The notes under the pieces are model-generated. The model was not told the DNA's origin and searched no databases. It worked only from the letters and a program-made list of their open reading frames with translations. The position numbers and the translations under genes were made by a program. From Acridotheres tristis (taxonomy: Eukaryota > Chordata > Aves > Passeriformes > Sturnidae): a stretch of 64,000 nucleotides of DNA. The stretch's first letter is position 1; each line of letters starts with the position of its first letter. Positions 49,501 to 57,400 of this stretch are shown here, one piece after another. Location: NCBI GenBank assembly GCA_037013685.1, contig CM072919.1, positions 29,432,255 to 29,496,254 of the forward strand, read 5' to 3'.

Positions 49501-52500
49501 TTAGGGATTTCTTAAATAACGTAATTAATGCCTAATACTAAATTTAAAGTAACCACCTTGTTGAAATGGCTGTGCAGAGGCCTTGTCTATGATCTGGTCT
49601 GATGTTATGAGAAAAAGAGGCACTGCAGCATTAATTTGAGGTACCAGGGATATTATTGCCTACGATACTACCAATCACATTAATTATGAATGTTTCCCAT
49701 ACAGTTAGGTCTTTTTCTAACCCCTTCTCTAAAATGTATCAATTTGTCTCATTAAACTGTTTTCTAAACACTTCTGCCATAGACAGTGCTTAGAAGAAGT
49801 AAGGGAACAAATAATAACTAATTATTTGCTAGTTTTGTGCAAGGGAAAGAAGTAGCAGTTAGAGCTTCTGATTAAATGAATGCTTTTATATAGAAAAAAA
49901 ATACCTGTAAGATTGTTTGTTTCAAACAATATACTGAAACTGAATTTTTATGGGAAGAAATAGCAAAGGAACCCATGAAAATCATTAATTTTGAAAATTA
50001 TTTTTGCTGGGAGAAAACTCACTCCGGTTTTTTGTTTGGAAACAGTCAATAGTATGCTACTCAGGAGAAGGAAATTTAGGAGATTTACAAACCTTTTTAT
50101 AATGTGATACATTGTCAATACTCATATTTTCAGCTATTTGCTTAAGTCAATCTTCAGTGCTCAATGTGACTTAATTACAGTTCCTATATTCTCAGTAACA
50201 GTAACATAGCAAGTTTGTCTTGCTGAGCTTTCACCTGTAGCCTGCTTACTTGCATGTTAACGTGAAGACAGCACTGAAGTTGTTTTTAGGATGAATGGAA
50301 AGTGATGGTATGTTGCAAGACGTTTGTACATAGGAATTCATACATTGCAAGGTACTAATAATGTGGCATGTGAGAAAGAGGAAATTCAGTAAATTACACT
50401 TTTCTATATATTCTTCCTTAAAAAACTCCAATAAAAGTATGGTTTTATTTATGATGAATAAATCCCTAGTGTTAAAAATGAGAAACAAAAGTCTTGATAT
50501 TCAACAAAATTTAGATTGTTTTATTTGATATAGACGAATCAAGCAGCACTGGGGAACATGAGGAGTCACCGCCCACTCCATGCTCCATCGAACCTTGGTT
50601 TGCAACCTCTTCCTATAGTATGGTCTCTCGTAGTCAATAATTTTTGGTTTTTTGCTGTCATAATTTTGCTGTCATAATTATGACATTTTTATGATGTCAT
50701 GATTTTGTCATAATTAGGTAAGCAATGGTGGTCGGATAAACATCTGTATTCAAATTCACAAAGTCTCTGTCAGTCTCACAGATAACCATCTGGTCTTTGT
50801 AGATAAACATCAGCGAAATATGGAACTCTGGTCCTTGAGATAGGCAGCATTGATCAATCAAAGGCAGGAAGGACTATGGGGAAGTCTGATTTTGCAAGCT
50901 GGTAGTAGATACAACTTACTTGGAAAACATAATATTCATAACAAGGTGATTTAAAACAGAATTATTTTATAATGTATTTTCCTTTATCTAGTGTCCATGC
51001 TTCACTTCAGACCTTAGTATTTTGGTTTATACAAACCCCAATACTTTCGTGATTAACCCAAGTCTTTTGTCAATTATCACACTGGGCATGTAATGGTAAA
51101 GTTTTTGGTGCCGAAACACCCTCACTACCTCATCTCTGTTGTGATTATATTTGGCATCCTGTGCCTTATGGAAAATTAGCTGGAATTAAAAAATACAACC
51201 AGGGAAGAGTATTTCTTTGATTATTTAAAACTTGTTCAGTTAATAGGCTTCTTTATTTCACTAAACAGAAAATTAGTATATATATGTTTGCCTCTGAATG
51301 TGAAGTTTTCTTGAAAGAATCATGAGAATTGGTGGGAGGTCATTGACATCTTCTAACAAAATAAACTTAAAAATTCCAACAACAGTGTGAAACTGTGGTA
51401 TAGCATAAAGATATTAGAGGTTAAGATAAAGGCTAGAAAACAAGTAAAAGCTATATACATACGCTCAAGTCTATATACAAATACACAATAGCCAGTTTTA
51501 TATAGAAACATGTAAGAAATATAGGGATAAATTTTTACTCCAGCCTGTTGCACCAGGACAAGGTGCAATAATTTTAAAGTGAAGGAGGGTAGATTCTGAC
51601 TAGTTATAAGGAAGGAATTTTACAATAAGGGTGTAAAGCATTGCTGTCCTATTGTTACAGAGTGTATTTGGATTGCTCATTATTTTCTGAAGTTATTCTG
51701 GAAAAATCTGAATATGCATTAAGTTACAAATGAATACTGTTTACACTGTATACCTTTCTAAAATTTGGAGATGTAAAATATAGATATAGCAATAATAACA
51801 TACAATGTATGCCTATGGCATACAGCTTTTTAAACATGGTGATATTGGTACATACATGGTCTGTTTCTTAAAGTGGGACTCAGAGCAAGATTTGCAATGT
51901 CAAGAATCTGTTTTACGTTTTTAAGTAATAGTTTCCGTTGTGTGCATATATGTAATTACTGAAACAAGCCCACTATTTAAATCCCTCATTATGTTGTGCA
52001 ATCTGCCCTTAAAAGAGGTATTTTCAAAAGCAGCAATAATTCAGTGAATTTGATTGGTTGGTTTCAAGTACTTAGTTTGATTATCGTGTTGATTTTTTGT
52101 TTTTAAAAAACTTTTAATAATGGCAGGTTGCAAGTTCATGCATTAAGGTTTTCAGAAACAATGTACAAAGCCAGTAATCAATTCAGTGGGAGTTTTTCTC
52201 ATGCCATACCTACCATTTACTAGAAGATACTACTCTTTGCAGCCTGAATGCATGCAGATGGTTTGTGGAATAGATGTATAAAGATAATGAAGAATATAAA
52301 TCTATTTCCTTTGCCTACATCTGCCCACATATTATCAGAAACTTGGACTTCTTTATCTCCTAGGAATATATTTGTTTTGTAAGAGCATCTTTCTGAAGAA
52401 GATAGGACCACTTCTTAACCTGATAATTATATAATGAAAATTATATTTTCAGTAATTAGTACTATCAGACAGGACTAGATCATCAATTTTTATTAAGTAA

Positions 52501-53860
52501 TGCTGCTTATTTTTATGTCATTGGAGATCTGGCATTGGAAGAAACTAGTGGATAAAAAATTGCAGAATTAATGGAATACTGTTTATATTAGGAGTGTGAT
52601 AACATGCAAATGTTTTGGAAGAACCATTCCAACATTGCTTCTTACCATCCTTTGCCTTAACAGAGAAGTTCTATTAAGCTATCAAAATATTGTTGTGTCA
52701 GGATACATTTTTGGGGCATACCAGCTACAGGCTGATTCATTGAGGATGTTGTATAGATGATTTGTTTCAGTCAGATCGCACTGGTTGCTGAAATTACAAC
52801 TAATTTCTGAATTGCATTTTGTCACCTGCATTCAAGGCATATATGTGATTACATATGTATGTATTTATGTAATTGGGGTAAAAATCTGATGAACAATGGC
52901 ATAATGAGAACTTCTCAACCCTAGGAAAAAGGCACAGAGCTACTGCAAAATTAGGGAAGGTTTGAAAATGAGATGTGAACCAAAAATTGAAAGTTTAATA
53001 CTTTTTCCAGAAGTTGCAGTTCTTAGTGAAATAAAAATACTAAATTTCTAAACATCTTATCAACTGCAGTCATAATACGAAAACCGAAAGTATGAAAACT
53101 CATTTAAAGATGGGGTAAAATTAGTTTGTAAATAATATATGTGTGGACTAAACTATATCAATTATGCCATATTTTGCTAGCATGGCTTTCTTTGTGTGAG
53201 AGCTGTTGGTAACGTGATATTAAATGAATAATGAAAGGTAATAGGTTTAAGAAAGCACATTATTCACAAGTGCTGCTTTAGATGTTGATGCATTCTAGGA
53301 CATGATGATATGGTTTCCAAATGGTTCTAAAGAGGATTTTTTTACAGCATTCTGTACATGTAATGTTTTTAAAAATTTGTCTGATCCTTATTGTCCAACT
53401 TGAGTAAAAGAATGTGTTATCACACCTATTATCATTGGTATTTTTTTCTCACATTAAATTGAATTGGGCTTCCATGTTCATTTTTAGCTTTCCCTTCATG
53501 CACACATTTTTCTGAGTTATTATTTCATATTTATTTTCATTTTTCCATTAATTTTTTCCTCTTCAGGTGCAATCTAGCTCCTGTGGTGGAGTTTGCTGCC
53601 GATGTGGGAACTAAATCTGATTTTATTACCATGAACCCATCAGTTGTACAAAGAGCATTTGGAGGCTTTCGGAATGAGAGTGACAGAGAAAAATTTGTGC
53701 ATAGACTATCTATGCTGAATGACAGTGTCCTTTGGATCCCAGCCTTCATGGTCAAAGGTGGAGAGAAGCATGTGGAGTGGGTTAATGCATTAATCCTTAA
53801 GAATAAATTGAAAGTGCAAACCGCCTATCCATCACTGAGACTTATTCATGCTGTCAGAGG
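22040..53860 (+). CDS. ST8SIA4: ST8SIA4 polysialyltransferase gene, exons 1-4 of 5 (3' end outside window)
   Basis: The spliced product is a Golgi type II membrane glycosyltransferase (CAZy GT29). It adds alpha-2,8-linked sialic acid from CMP-Neu5Ac to N-glycans of NCAM and a few other carriers, building polysialic acid. Four exons (22040-22152, 26148-26279, 37422-37679, 53567-53860) have AG/GT borders and total 797 nt, that is residues 1-265 plus two bases of codon 266; the mammalian protein has 359 residues. Seen in order: a short cytoplasmic tail, a membrane anchor at about 8-20, N-glycosylation sequons at N50, N74, N119, N204 and N219, the polybasic region at about 71-105, sialylmotif L from about 140 to 187, and the start of the PSTD at 246. 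Cys142 and Cys156, which take part in the family disulfides, are present. Every intron falls after the second base of a codon. Sialylmotif S, motifs III/VS and the C-terminus are missing only because the window ends. Confidence 0.98.
22153..26147 (+). other. ST8SIA4: ST8SIA4 intron 1
   Basis: This 3995 bp intron begins GTAACT and ends TTGCAG. The first 400 bp is CpG-rich; the rest is AT-rich. I see no further exon, RNA gene or clear mobile element. The segment at about 23080-23290 is relatively GC-rich but shows no repeat structure I can name. Confidence 0.9.
26148..26279 (+). CDS. ST8SIA4: ST8SIA4 coding exon 2 (stem region)
   Basis: The exon (132 nt) runs from acceptor TTGCAG at 26142-26147 to donor GTGAGT starting at 26280. 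It encodes the end of codon 38 to part of codon 82. The visible peptide includes DGELSLSRS, sequons N50-S-S and N74-S-S, and W71, which opens the polybasic region. This is the stem that links the membrane anchor to the catalytic domain. Differences from the mammalian protein are conservative and cluster in the stem (for example around residues 48-49 and 67-70), where the family tolerates change. Confidence 0.96.
29795..29858 (+). mobile_element. CR1 LINE 3' end fragment
   Basis: GGTTGAACTAGATGATCTTT followed by a C-rich stretch and CTATCCTATGATTCTAAA matches the terminal segment of avian CR1 elements. Only about 65 bp is clear; the 5' extent is unknown. Confidence 0.65.
30963..31578 (-). repeat. 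Solo LTR in intron 2, minus strand, perfect 5 bp TSD
   Basis: A 616 bp element, plus strand TGTATTGGTTTGAAAG to TATCCCAGGACA, flanked by ACATT at 30958-30962 and ACATT at 31579-31583. It is the same family as 15478-16039. It is antisense to ST8SIA4, the orientation usually tolerated in introns. Confidence 0.92.
33052..33783 (+). repeat. Solo LTR in intron 2, same family as the provirus
   Basis: A diverged 732 bp family member from TGTTGGGGGTTGGGTCCC to TTTCAAACCAAGACA, with the AGTAAAGAACTGTTGTTCC block intact. It contains an internal (TA)n(TG)n microsatellite. Flanks GATGG and ATTGG do not form a clear TSD. The orientation is sense to ST8SIA4. Confidence 0.82.
33590..33628 (+). repeat. (TA)n(TG)n microsatellite inside an LTR
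   Basis: About eleven TA units are followed by about seven TG units, placed just before the AGTAAAG block of the LTR at 33052-33783. The other copies lack it. Confidence 0.95.
35721..36418 (-). repeat. Solo LTR in intron 2, minus strand, perfect 5 bp TSD
   Basis: A 698 bp element, plus strand TGTCCTGGTTTAGGGC to ATCACCCTAGGACA, with inverted TGTCCT/AGGACA ends. It is flanked by ATGAG at 35716-35720 and ATGAG at 36419-36423. On the minus strand AAATAAAC near 35855 can act as a poly(A) signal. An internal AAGC/AGGC-type simple repeat is at about 36205-36250. This is another common passerine ERVL-type LTR. Confidence 0.93.
37422..37679 (+). CDS. ST8SIA4: ST8SIA4 coding exon 3 (polybasic region and most of sialylmotif L)
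   Basis: The exon (258 nt) is bounded by acceptor CAACACAG at 37414-37421 and donor GTAAGC starting at 37680. It encodes residues 83-167 and the ends of codons 82 and 168. It holds most of the polybasic region that recognises NCAM (Arg82 completed at the junction, Arg93 retained), sequon N119-I-S, and sialylmotif L from about Y139 with the CAVVGNSG core. Cys142 (codon at 37600) and Cys156 (37642) are intact. Relative to the human protein as I recall it, residues 153, 155 and 164 in sialylmotif L read K, G and D instead of D, E and N; the Gly and the basic-to-neutral pattern resemble the sister enzyme ST8SIA2. Residue 115 is His rather than Arg. Confidence 0.97.
38113..38711 (+). repeat. 5' LTR of the ERVL-like provirus
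   Basis: This copy is shortened near its 5' end relative to solo copies at 4095 and 6071: the GGTTGAATTGTTCCC-type start is reduced and about 100 bp is missing. It ends TTTCAAACCCAGACA, as all family members do (TTTCAAACCnAGACA). The word AGTAAA in AGTAAAGAACTGTTATTCC may serve as its poly(A) signal. Confidence 0.85.
38717..38734 (+). other. Candidate primer-binding site
   Basis: TGGTGCCCAAACTATGGG lies five bases after the terminal CA of the 5' LTR, where a retroviral primer-binding site belongs, and starts with the TGG expected from a tRNA CCA end. I cannot assign the tRNA with confidence. Confidence 0.6.
38730..39044 (+). pseudogene. ERVL-like gag, N-terminal part (105 codons including stop)
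   Basis: This open frame starts just inside the PBS candidate with Met-Gly, a possible N-myristoylation context seen in many Gag proteins. It is unusually hydrophobic: a stretch from about residue 40 to 75 is rich in Ile, Val, Leu and Thr. It ends in a TAA at 39042-39044. The next gag frame is already open from 39025 (its preceding stop is TAG at 39022-39024), so the two overlap by about 20 nt at a TTTTGGGG run. That pattern fits one small frameshift within an originally continuous gag; a natural short upstream ORF is the alternative. Confidence 0.55.
39046..40194 (+). pseudogene. ERVL-like gag, main part with capsid-like C-terminus
   Basis: This 382-codon frame is the longest in the window. 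The codon at 39046 is GTG, not ATG, so it is probably the continuation of the frame upstream and not an independent gene. Visible parts: a strongly hydrophobic segment at about residues 43-60 ([16 protein letters not shown]), then a proline- and acid-rich region with a 13-residue repeat (about residues 82-117, DNA 39289-39395), a charged linker, and a C-terminal third of about 150 residues that resembles the conserved capsid region of ERVL Gag (motifs [15 protein letters not shown] and [12 protein letters not shown]). No CCHC zinc knuckle is visible. Translation would need the upstream frame. Confidence 0.75.
40195..40680 (+). pseudogene. Degraded gag-pro junction
   Basis: About 490 bp between the gag stop and the protease remnant has no long frame. 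By position it should hold the end of gag and the start of pro. Multiple stops occur in all + frames. No domain can be claimed. Confidence 0.45.
40681..40881 (+). pseudogene. Retroviral aspartic protease remnant
   Basis: A 66-codon frame contains [11 protein letters not shown], with the D-T-G-S active-site motif encoded at 40780-40791. Hydrophobic residues flank it as in retroviral proteases. The frame ends soon after, and the following 170 bp before the RT frame is broken, so only the active-site half is recognisable. It is in a different frame from RT. Confidence 0.65.
41049..42260 (+). pseudogene. ERVL-like reverse transcriptase with one in-frame stop
   Basis: A 280-codon frame (41049-41891) carries the retroviral RT fingers and palm: [12 protein letters not shown], then [14 protein letters not shown] (catalytic Asp), the LPQGWKHSP block, and YIDN at 41598-41609 where active enzymes have Y-x-D-D. 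The second Asp is Asn (AAC), which should abolish or cripple polymerisation. A TAG at 41889-41891 interrupts, and the same frame resumes to 42260 with the connection domain. The block order and spacing match the ERVL Pol group. Only the palm motif and the stop break an otherwise well-preserved domain. Confidence 0.85.
42548..42778 (+). pseudogene. Retroviral RNase H remnant
   Basis: This 76-codon frame, shifted relative to RT, contains [12 protein letters not shown] and [15 protein letters not shown], the Glu- and Asp-bearing motifs of RNase H. The 290 bp between 42261 and 42547 is broken; it contains a run of ten A at about 42443-42452 that is a likely site of an indel. The frame ends at a TGA directly after WKKAN. 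Confidence 0.75.
43021..43404 (+). pseudogene. Retroviral integrase, N-terminal zinc motif and part of the catalytic core
   Basis: Reading through a TAG at 43156-43158, the frame shows a C-x-x-C element (HDCETCAA) of the HHCC zinc motif, then IDYITLP with the first catalytic Asp and ESDNGTHF with the second. A stop follows immediately and the sequence passes within about 20 bp into the middle of the 3' LTR. The catalytic Glu, the C-terminal domain and anything downstream (dUTPase in some ERVL elements, or env) are deleted. Confidence 0.75.
43425..43784 (+). repeat. 3' LTR of the provirus, 5' half missing
   Basis: The sequence aligns by eye to about 38353-38711 of the 5' LTR. It shares family-private variants with it (for example GCCCACACC-like and GAAATATACTGTTC words not found in the solo copies). 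It ends AAACCAAGACA. The junction with integrase indicates an internal deletion that removed the end of pol and the first part of this LTR. Confidence 0.82.
43838..44013 (+). mobile_element. CR1 LINE 3' fragment next to the provirus
   Basis: The segment carries the CR1 3' landmarks in order: GGTTGCCTAGAGAAGCTGTG, a CCATCCCTAGAAGT block, TTAGAACTAGATAATCTTTA, and CCATTCTATAATTCCATGA at the end. It is a 5'-truncated copy about 50 bp downstream of the 3' LTR. Confidence 0.8.
50520..51140. repeat. Weak LTR-like patch
   Basis: A plus-strand TTTTATTTG at about 50520 reads as AAATAAAA on the minus strand beside a GC-richer block (50540-50640). Repeated TGTCATAATT words follow at 50655-50715, and TGGTGCCGAAACACC at 51106 resembles a primer-binding site. 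The orientations of these hints conflict, so this is tentative. Confidence 0.3.
53567..53860 (+). CDS. ST8SIA4: ST8SIA4 coding exon 4 (end of sialylmotif L, start of PSTD)
   Basis: The exon (294 nt) runs from acceptor CTCTTCAG ending at 53566 to donor GTAAGT at 53861. It encodes the end of codon 168 to two bases of codon 266. It completes sialylmotif L ([14 protein letters not shown] and following), carries sequons N204-E-S and N219-D-S, and enters the 32-residue polysialyltransferase domain (PSTD, about 246-277) with KNKLKV. Sequence identity to mammals is almost complete, apart from residue 252, which is Gln (CAA at 53817-53819) where the human enzyme has Arg. The last visible residues, HAVR plus G266, match the family, so the next exon should start with one base and then encode YWLTNK-like sequence. 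Confidence 0.97.
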
Positions 53861-54471
53861 GTAAGTGTATAGAAAAGACTGGTCTCATATGAAACTCATA
53901 ACTAGAATTCCTAGAGGGCAGAAGAAAAAGATAAGTGTCAAAAGGAGCATGGTATTTCCCATATCGATGTAATGATTGCATTTATGACAAGTTTGTTTGG
54001 CAATAAATACTGGCTACTCATTTAGCCAGCTCTAAGTGCAGCTGAAATGCATTAGCACAGCTTTTCCAATTGCACTTTTATATGTAAAAATGTATCATCA
54101 TTTAGTGATAAACTAATCTTAAAAATAGTCTGAATTCAGTGTGCAATGACAGTGCTACATGTCTTCTTTGGGAAACAACTGTGAAGATAAAAATTACAAT
54201 CTAAATAGCATTGGAATCAGTCCTGTAAATAATGAAGCCTGACAGATCTGAAAGTACTGAGCTCCTTCATAAAATATCTAGGATACAGAGTAATCTTTCT
54301 CCTTTTGAATTTGGCCAGATGCTTGGGCAATTAAACATGGATCAGAATCACAGAAAATATTAAGGAAACCACTTATTAGAAAAAAAATGTATCTATACTT
54401 TGAGCAGATATTTTTCTTTTTAAGCCCATTATTAAACAAAACTGTCAGATGAGGGCTCCAATGTCTTTGTA

Positions 54472-54493
54472 ACTACAAGTATATACTTGTAGT
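54472..54493. repeat. 22 bp perfect palindrome
   Basis: The 22 bases from 54472 (ACTACAAGTAT and its complement) are a perfect inverted repeat without spacer; a further ACTACAAGTATC copy lies about 35 bp downstream. It is AT-rich and probably a neutral feature. Confidence 0.85.
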
Positions 54494-57400
54494 ATACTTT
54501 TACTTGTTTGTATGTACTACAAGTATCTAGCGCTATGCCTGAAAATAATTAAAAGATGATGGTAATGCAATGTGTTCGTACATCAAATTATGACAGTATA
54601 GTAATATTCAGCTAGAGTTCGTTGAAATTTGCTGTTTGTGCAGTTTAGGAAGATGTCTTAAAGTACTGCTATCAGCTTGTACACCAGTTACTGATTATGT
54701 AGCTGTTCTTACTGTTACAGCAGCAGAGGTAAGTTTAGAAAGGATGTTTGAACCGTTATTCCAATGCAGTATGAGAATAAATCTTAGACATAAGTTGTTT
54801 TTCAGGATATTTTGCCATGTCTCATAGATTAACTGCTACATTCCCTCTGTGGTGCACTTCTGGCACTGGAAAAAAAAAGAATCTATTGCCTTTGAAATTA
54901 GAAAATCCTTCAGAAAACATTTACTTTTTTACTGAGTTACTCAGTTTCATTAGACATTAAGACTTTAGCTGTTTGTGGGCCATGATTGTGTTGAATTTTC
55001 AAGTATTCAAAATGTGTATAATAGATACATGTGGTGGTTTGTGTATATATGTGTATATAAACCTGTCTGAGATAGCTTCCAGTTTACAAACAACAGTTTT
55101 AATTTCCACCTTCTAAATCTGGGCAAAATAATCAAATGTGAATGGTAATTCAGAATGTGCAGTCTTTAACTGGCCGATTAGAAGGTCCTTTAGGGGGCTT
55201 TGTCTTAAAAAAATTGTTAGTACTTACATTTGCTCTCTGAATGAGGCAACAAAAGATCTGCCATCTGAATTGTTGAAAATTTGGATTGAGCTGTATTTCA
55301 GATTATACCTAGCAGTGTCATATGATATGACTGCATCCAGTTTTTCAATCTGTGGTTTAAACTCCACTGTAAATTTAAATTGATATCAAGAGTTCTTTGA
55401 TTTAATGAACCTAAAATTTTATTAAAATATGGTAGTATGGTGAATTTTGGGCCAAATTATTTAATATCTAATAATCAATAAGGTTCATGATTCCAACCTG
55501 ACATGTTAAATACAAATAGAGAATATCTTATGCTGAAGGATGCAGACTCAAGGTTTGGAAAGTGTTGTCCGTATTTCTTTTTGTCAAATTTTTCCTTCAT
55601 TAGTCTTTAAAGTGTATGGTGTTAGGCACTTTCTAAGGGCAGAACATGAAGTTTCTTAGACCTGGTCTAAGGAGGCCAAATTATTTATTTCTAATGCAGT
55701 ATGAAGTTATATTAGAATTTTATCTAGTAATAGGTCAGGTTGGCTACAATCACAGCACTGCGCTGAAATTTTCACTCCTATTCTTCCTTCTCTTTTAATG
55801 ATAGAAACTTTATAAGCAGTACATAGTGTTCCAGAGTTGCTATTGATGAGATGACTGCATTCTGAGACCATTTTTAAAGCATTTTTTCCTTTCCATTATG
55901 TACTTTTTGGGTTAAAAATAGTGTTTTGCTGATTTCATGCTTTATAAAACTGCTGTGAGTGATAGATGCTTCTCTAGAATCTCAGAAGTGTTTTAGATTC
56001 TAAAACCAGATTATATACAAAGCCGAGCGTAATAACTACTTCTTAAATCAGTAATAGTGTAAATGGCCATTGTATTCAGGTCTTCAGTAGATTTAGTTCA
56101 AGTGGTTACCTGTGATAATGTTTCTCTATTTTGCTTTTTCACTTTTTGATCTAAGTTTTGAATATTAGAATTTGAAGTGGTCTGGGAGCTATTGCATTGT
56201 TTTTCCCCAAGTGTCTCTAAAAGGTAATTTACGGAACCTCTAGTACCTCTGTGTATACATTTTGACAAAATAAATGAAGCAATCAATACATGACAGAGTT
56301 CAAGATGGAACTAAGATGTTTAAATTAACATTTTAACTAATCAAAAACATTTACTTGCTCTCTTATGTCACTGGCAAAAAGATTAATTATAAAGTAATTA
56401 GAATAAACAAATCACTTAACTTTATGACTAATTTTAGAAACTTTTTTTTATTAAGAAGGCTGAGATTTAATGCTGAACTATTTCATTTGGATTATTTGTA
56501 ATAATATTTTCCAAGTGAAATTACACTCTCTGAAGTGTGGAAAGTGTCTGTAGAGAGGCTTGTCTCAGTAGCAGACCTGTAGCTGGCAAACAGAAACTGA
56601 GCCTGCTAGGATTGGAGTCCAGGTCATATTGTTTACCAGTGGCAGCAGACAACGAAACTCAAAACTAGGATCAGCAGGATGTTCTGCTATGGATCCTGCC
56701 TTGTGGATCCGTGGAGGGATTAGAGAGGATTCCTGAGATGAAACGGGTAGTTGGTGCATTGAGTGGAGGTCAATTAACTCCCAGAGCCTTGCACAGCTCC
56801 TTTTTTTTTTTTTTTAATTGTGCTTCTGCTGGTGAATATTTGAAGACATCTGTTGAAGAGGCTGAACACCATCACCCCCTTGCCCTGACAAGCAATACAG
56901 ATTTAAAATACACTAGTTTCCTGAGAAGTTTTTTCTTGTATTTCCTTTCCTAAATCCACAAAACAAAGCTCTCACGCTCATCTTGATGTGTAAGAATGTT
57001 TTCTTGGCTGCCCTTCCAACTGGAGCCATCCAGTAGGAAACTGGATATTTTGAACTACTAGTCACTCAGCAGCAGTATCACTGAAATTGCTTCACATTAG
57101 ATTGCTTCCCTTCTTTTGGGTACAGAACAATTGTGTGAACATCCTGTGGGATTTGCCTGTGCTCTGCTTATTTCCGCCTTGATCCTGCCTGTAAAAGAGC
57201 GGTATTATCCTGCATTAAACATGGTAGAACTCTCACTGAAATCTTTGAATTTTGCCTATGTAAGGAGTATGCTGTGCCTATTTATGGTCACTTCCAGTGC
57301 AGGGTCTTTTTTTCTTTATTAGTGAAAGCAAACAGGTATTCTTTGGATGTAGTGACCTTTTGCAAAACTTAACCATCTCTTCAGAGTTCTTTACTCTGGG

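Larger units (their letters stand above)
37680..53566 (+). other. ST8SIA4: ST8SIA4 intron 3
   Basis: This 15887 bp intron begins GTAAGC and ends CTTCAG. The ERVL-like provirus (38113-43784, sense orientation) starts only about 430 bp after the donor, and a CR1 fragment follows it. From about 44015 to 53566 the intron is AT-rich with no gene; only a weak LTR-like patch at 50520-51140 stands out. Confidence 0.9.
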
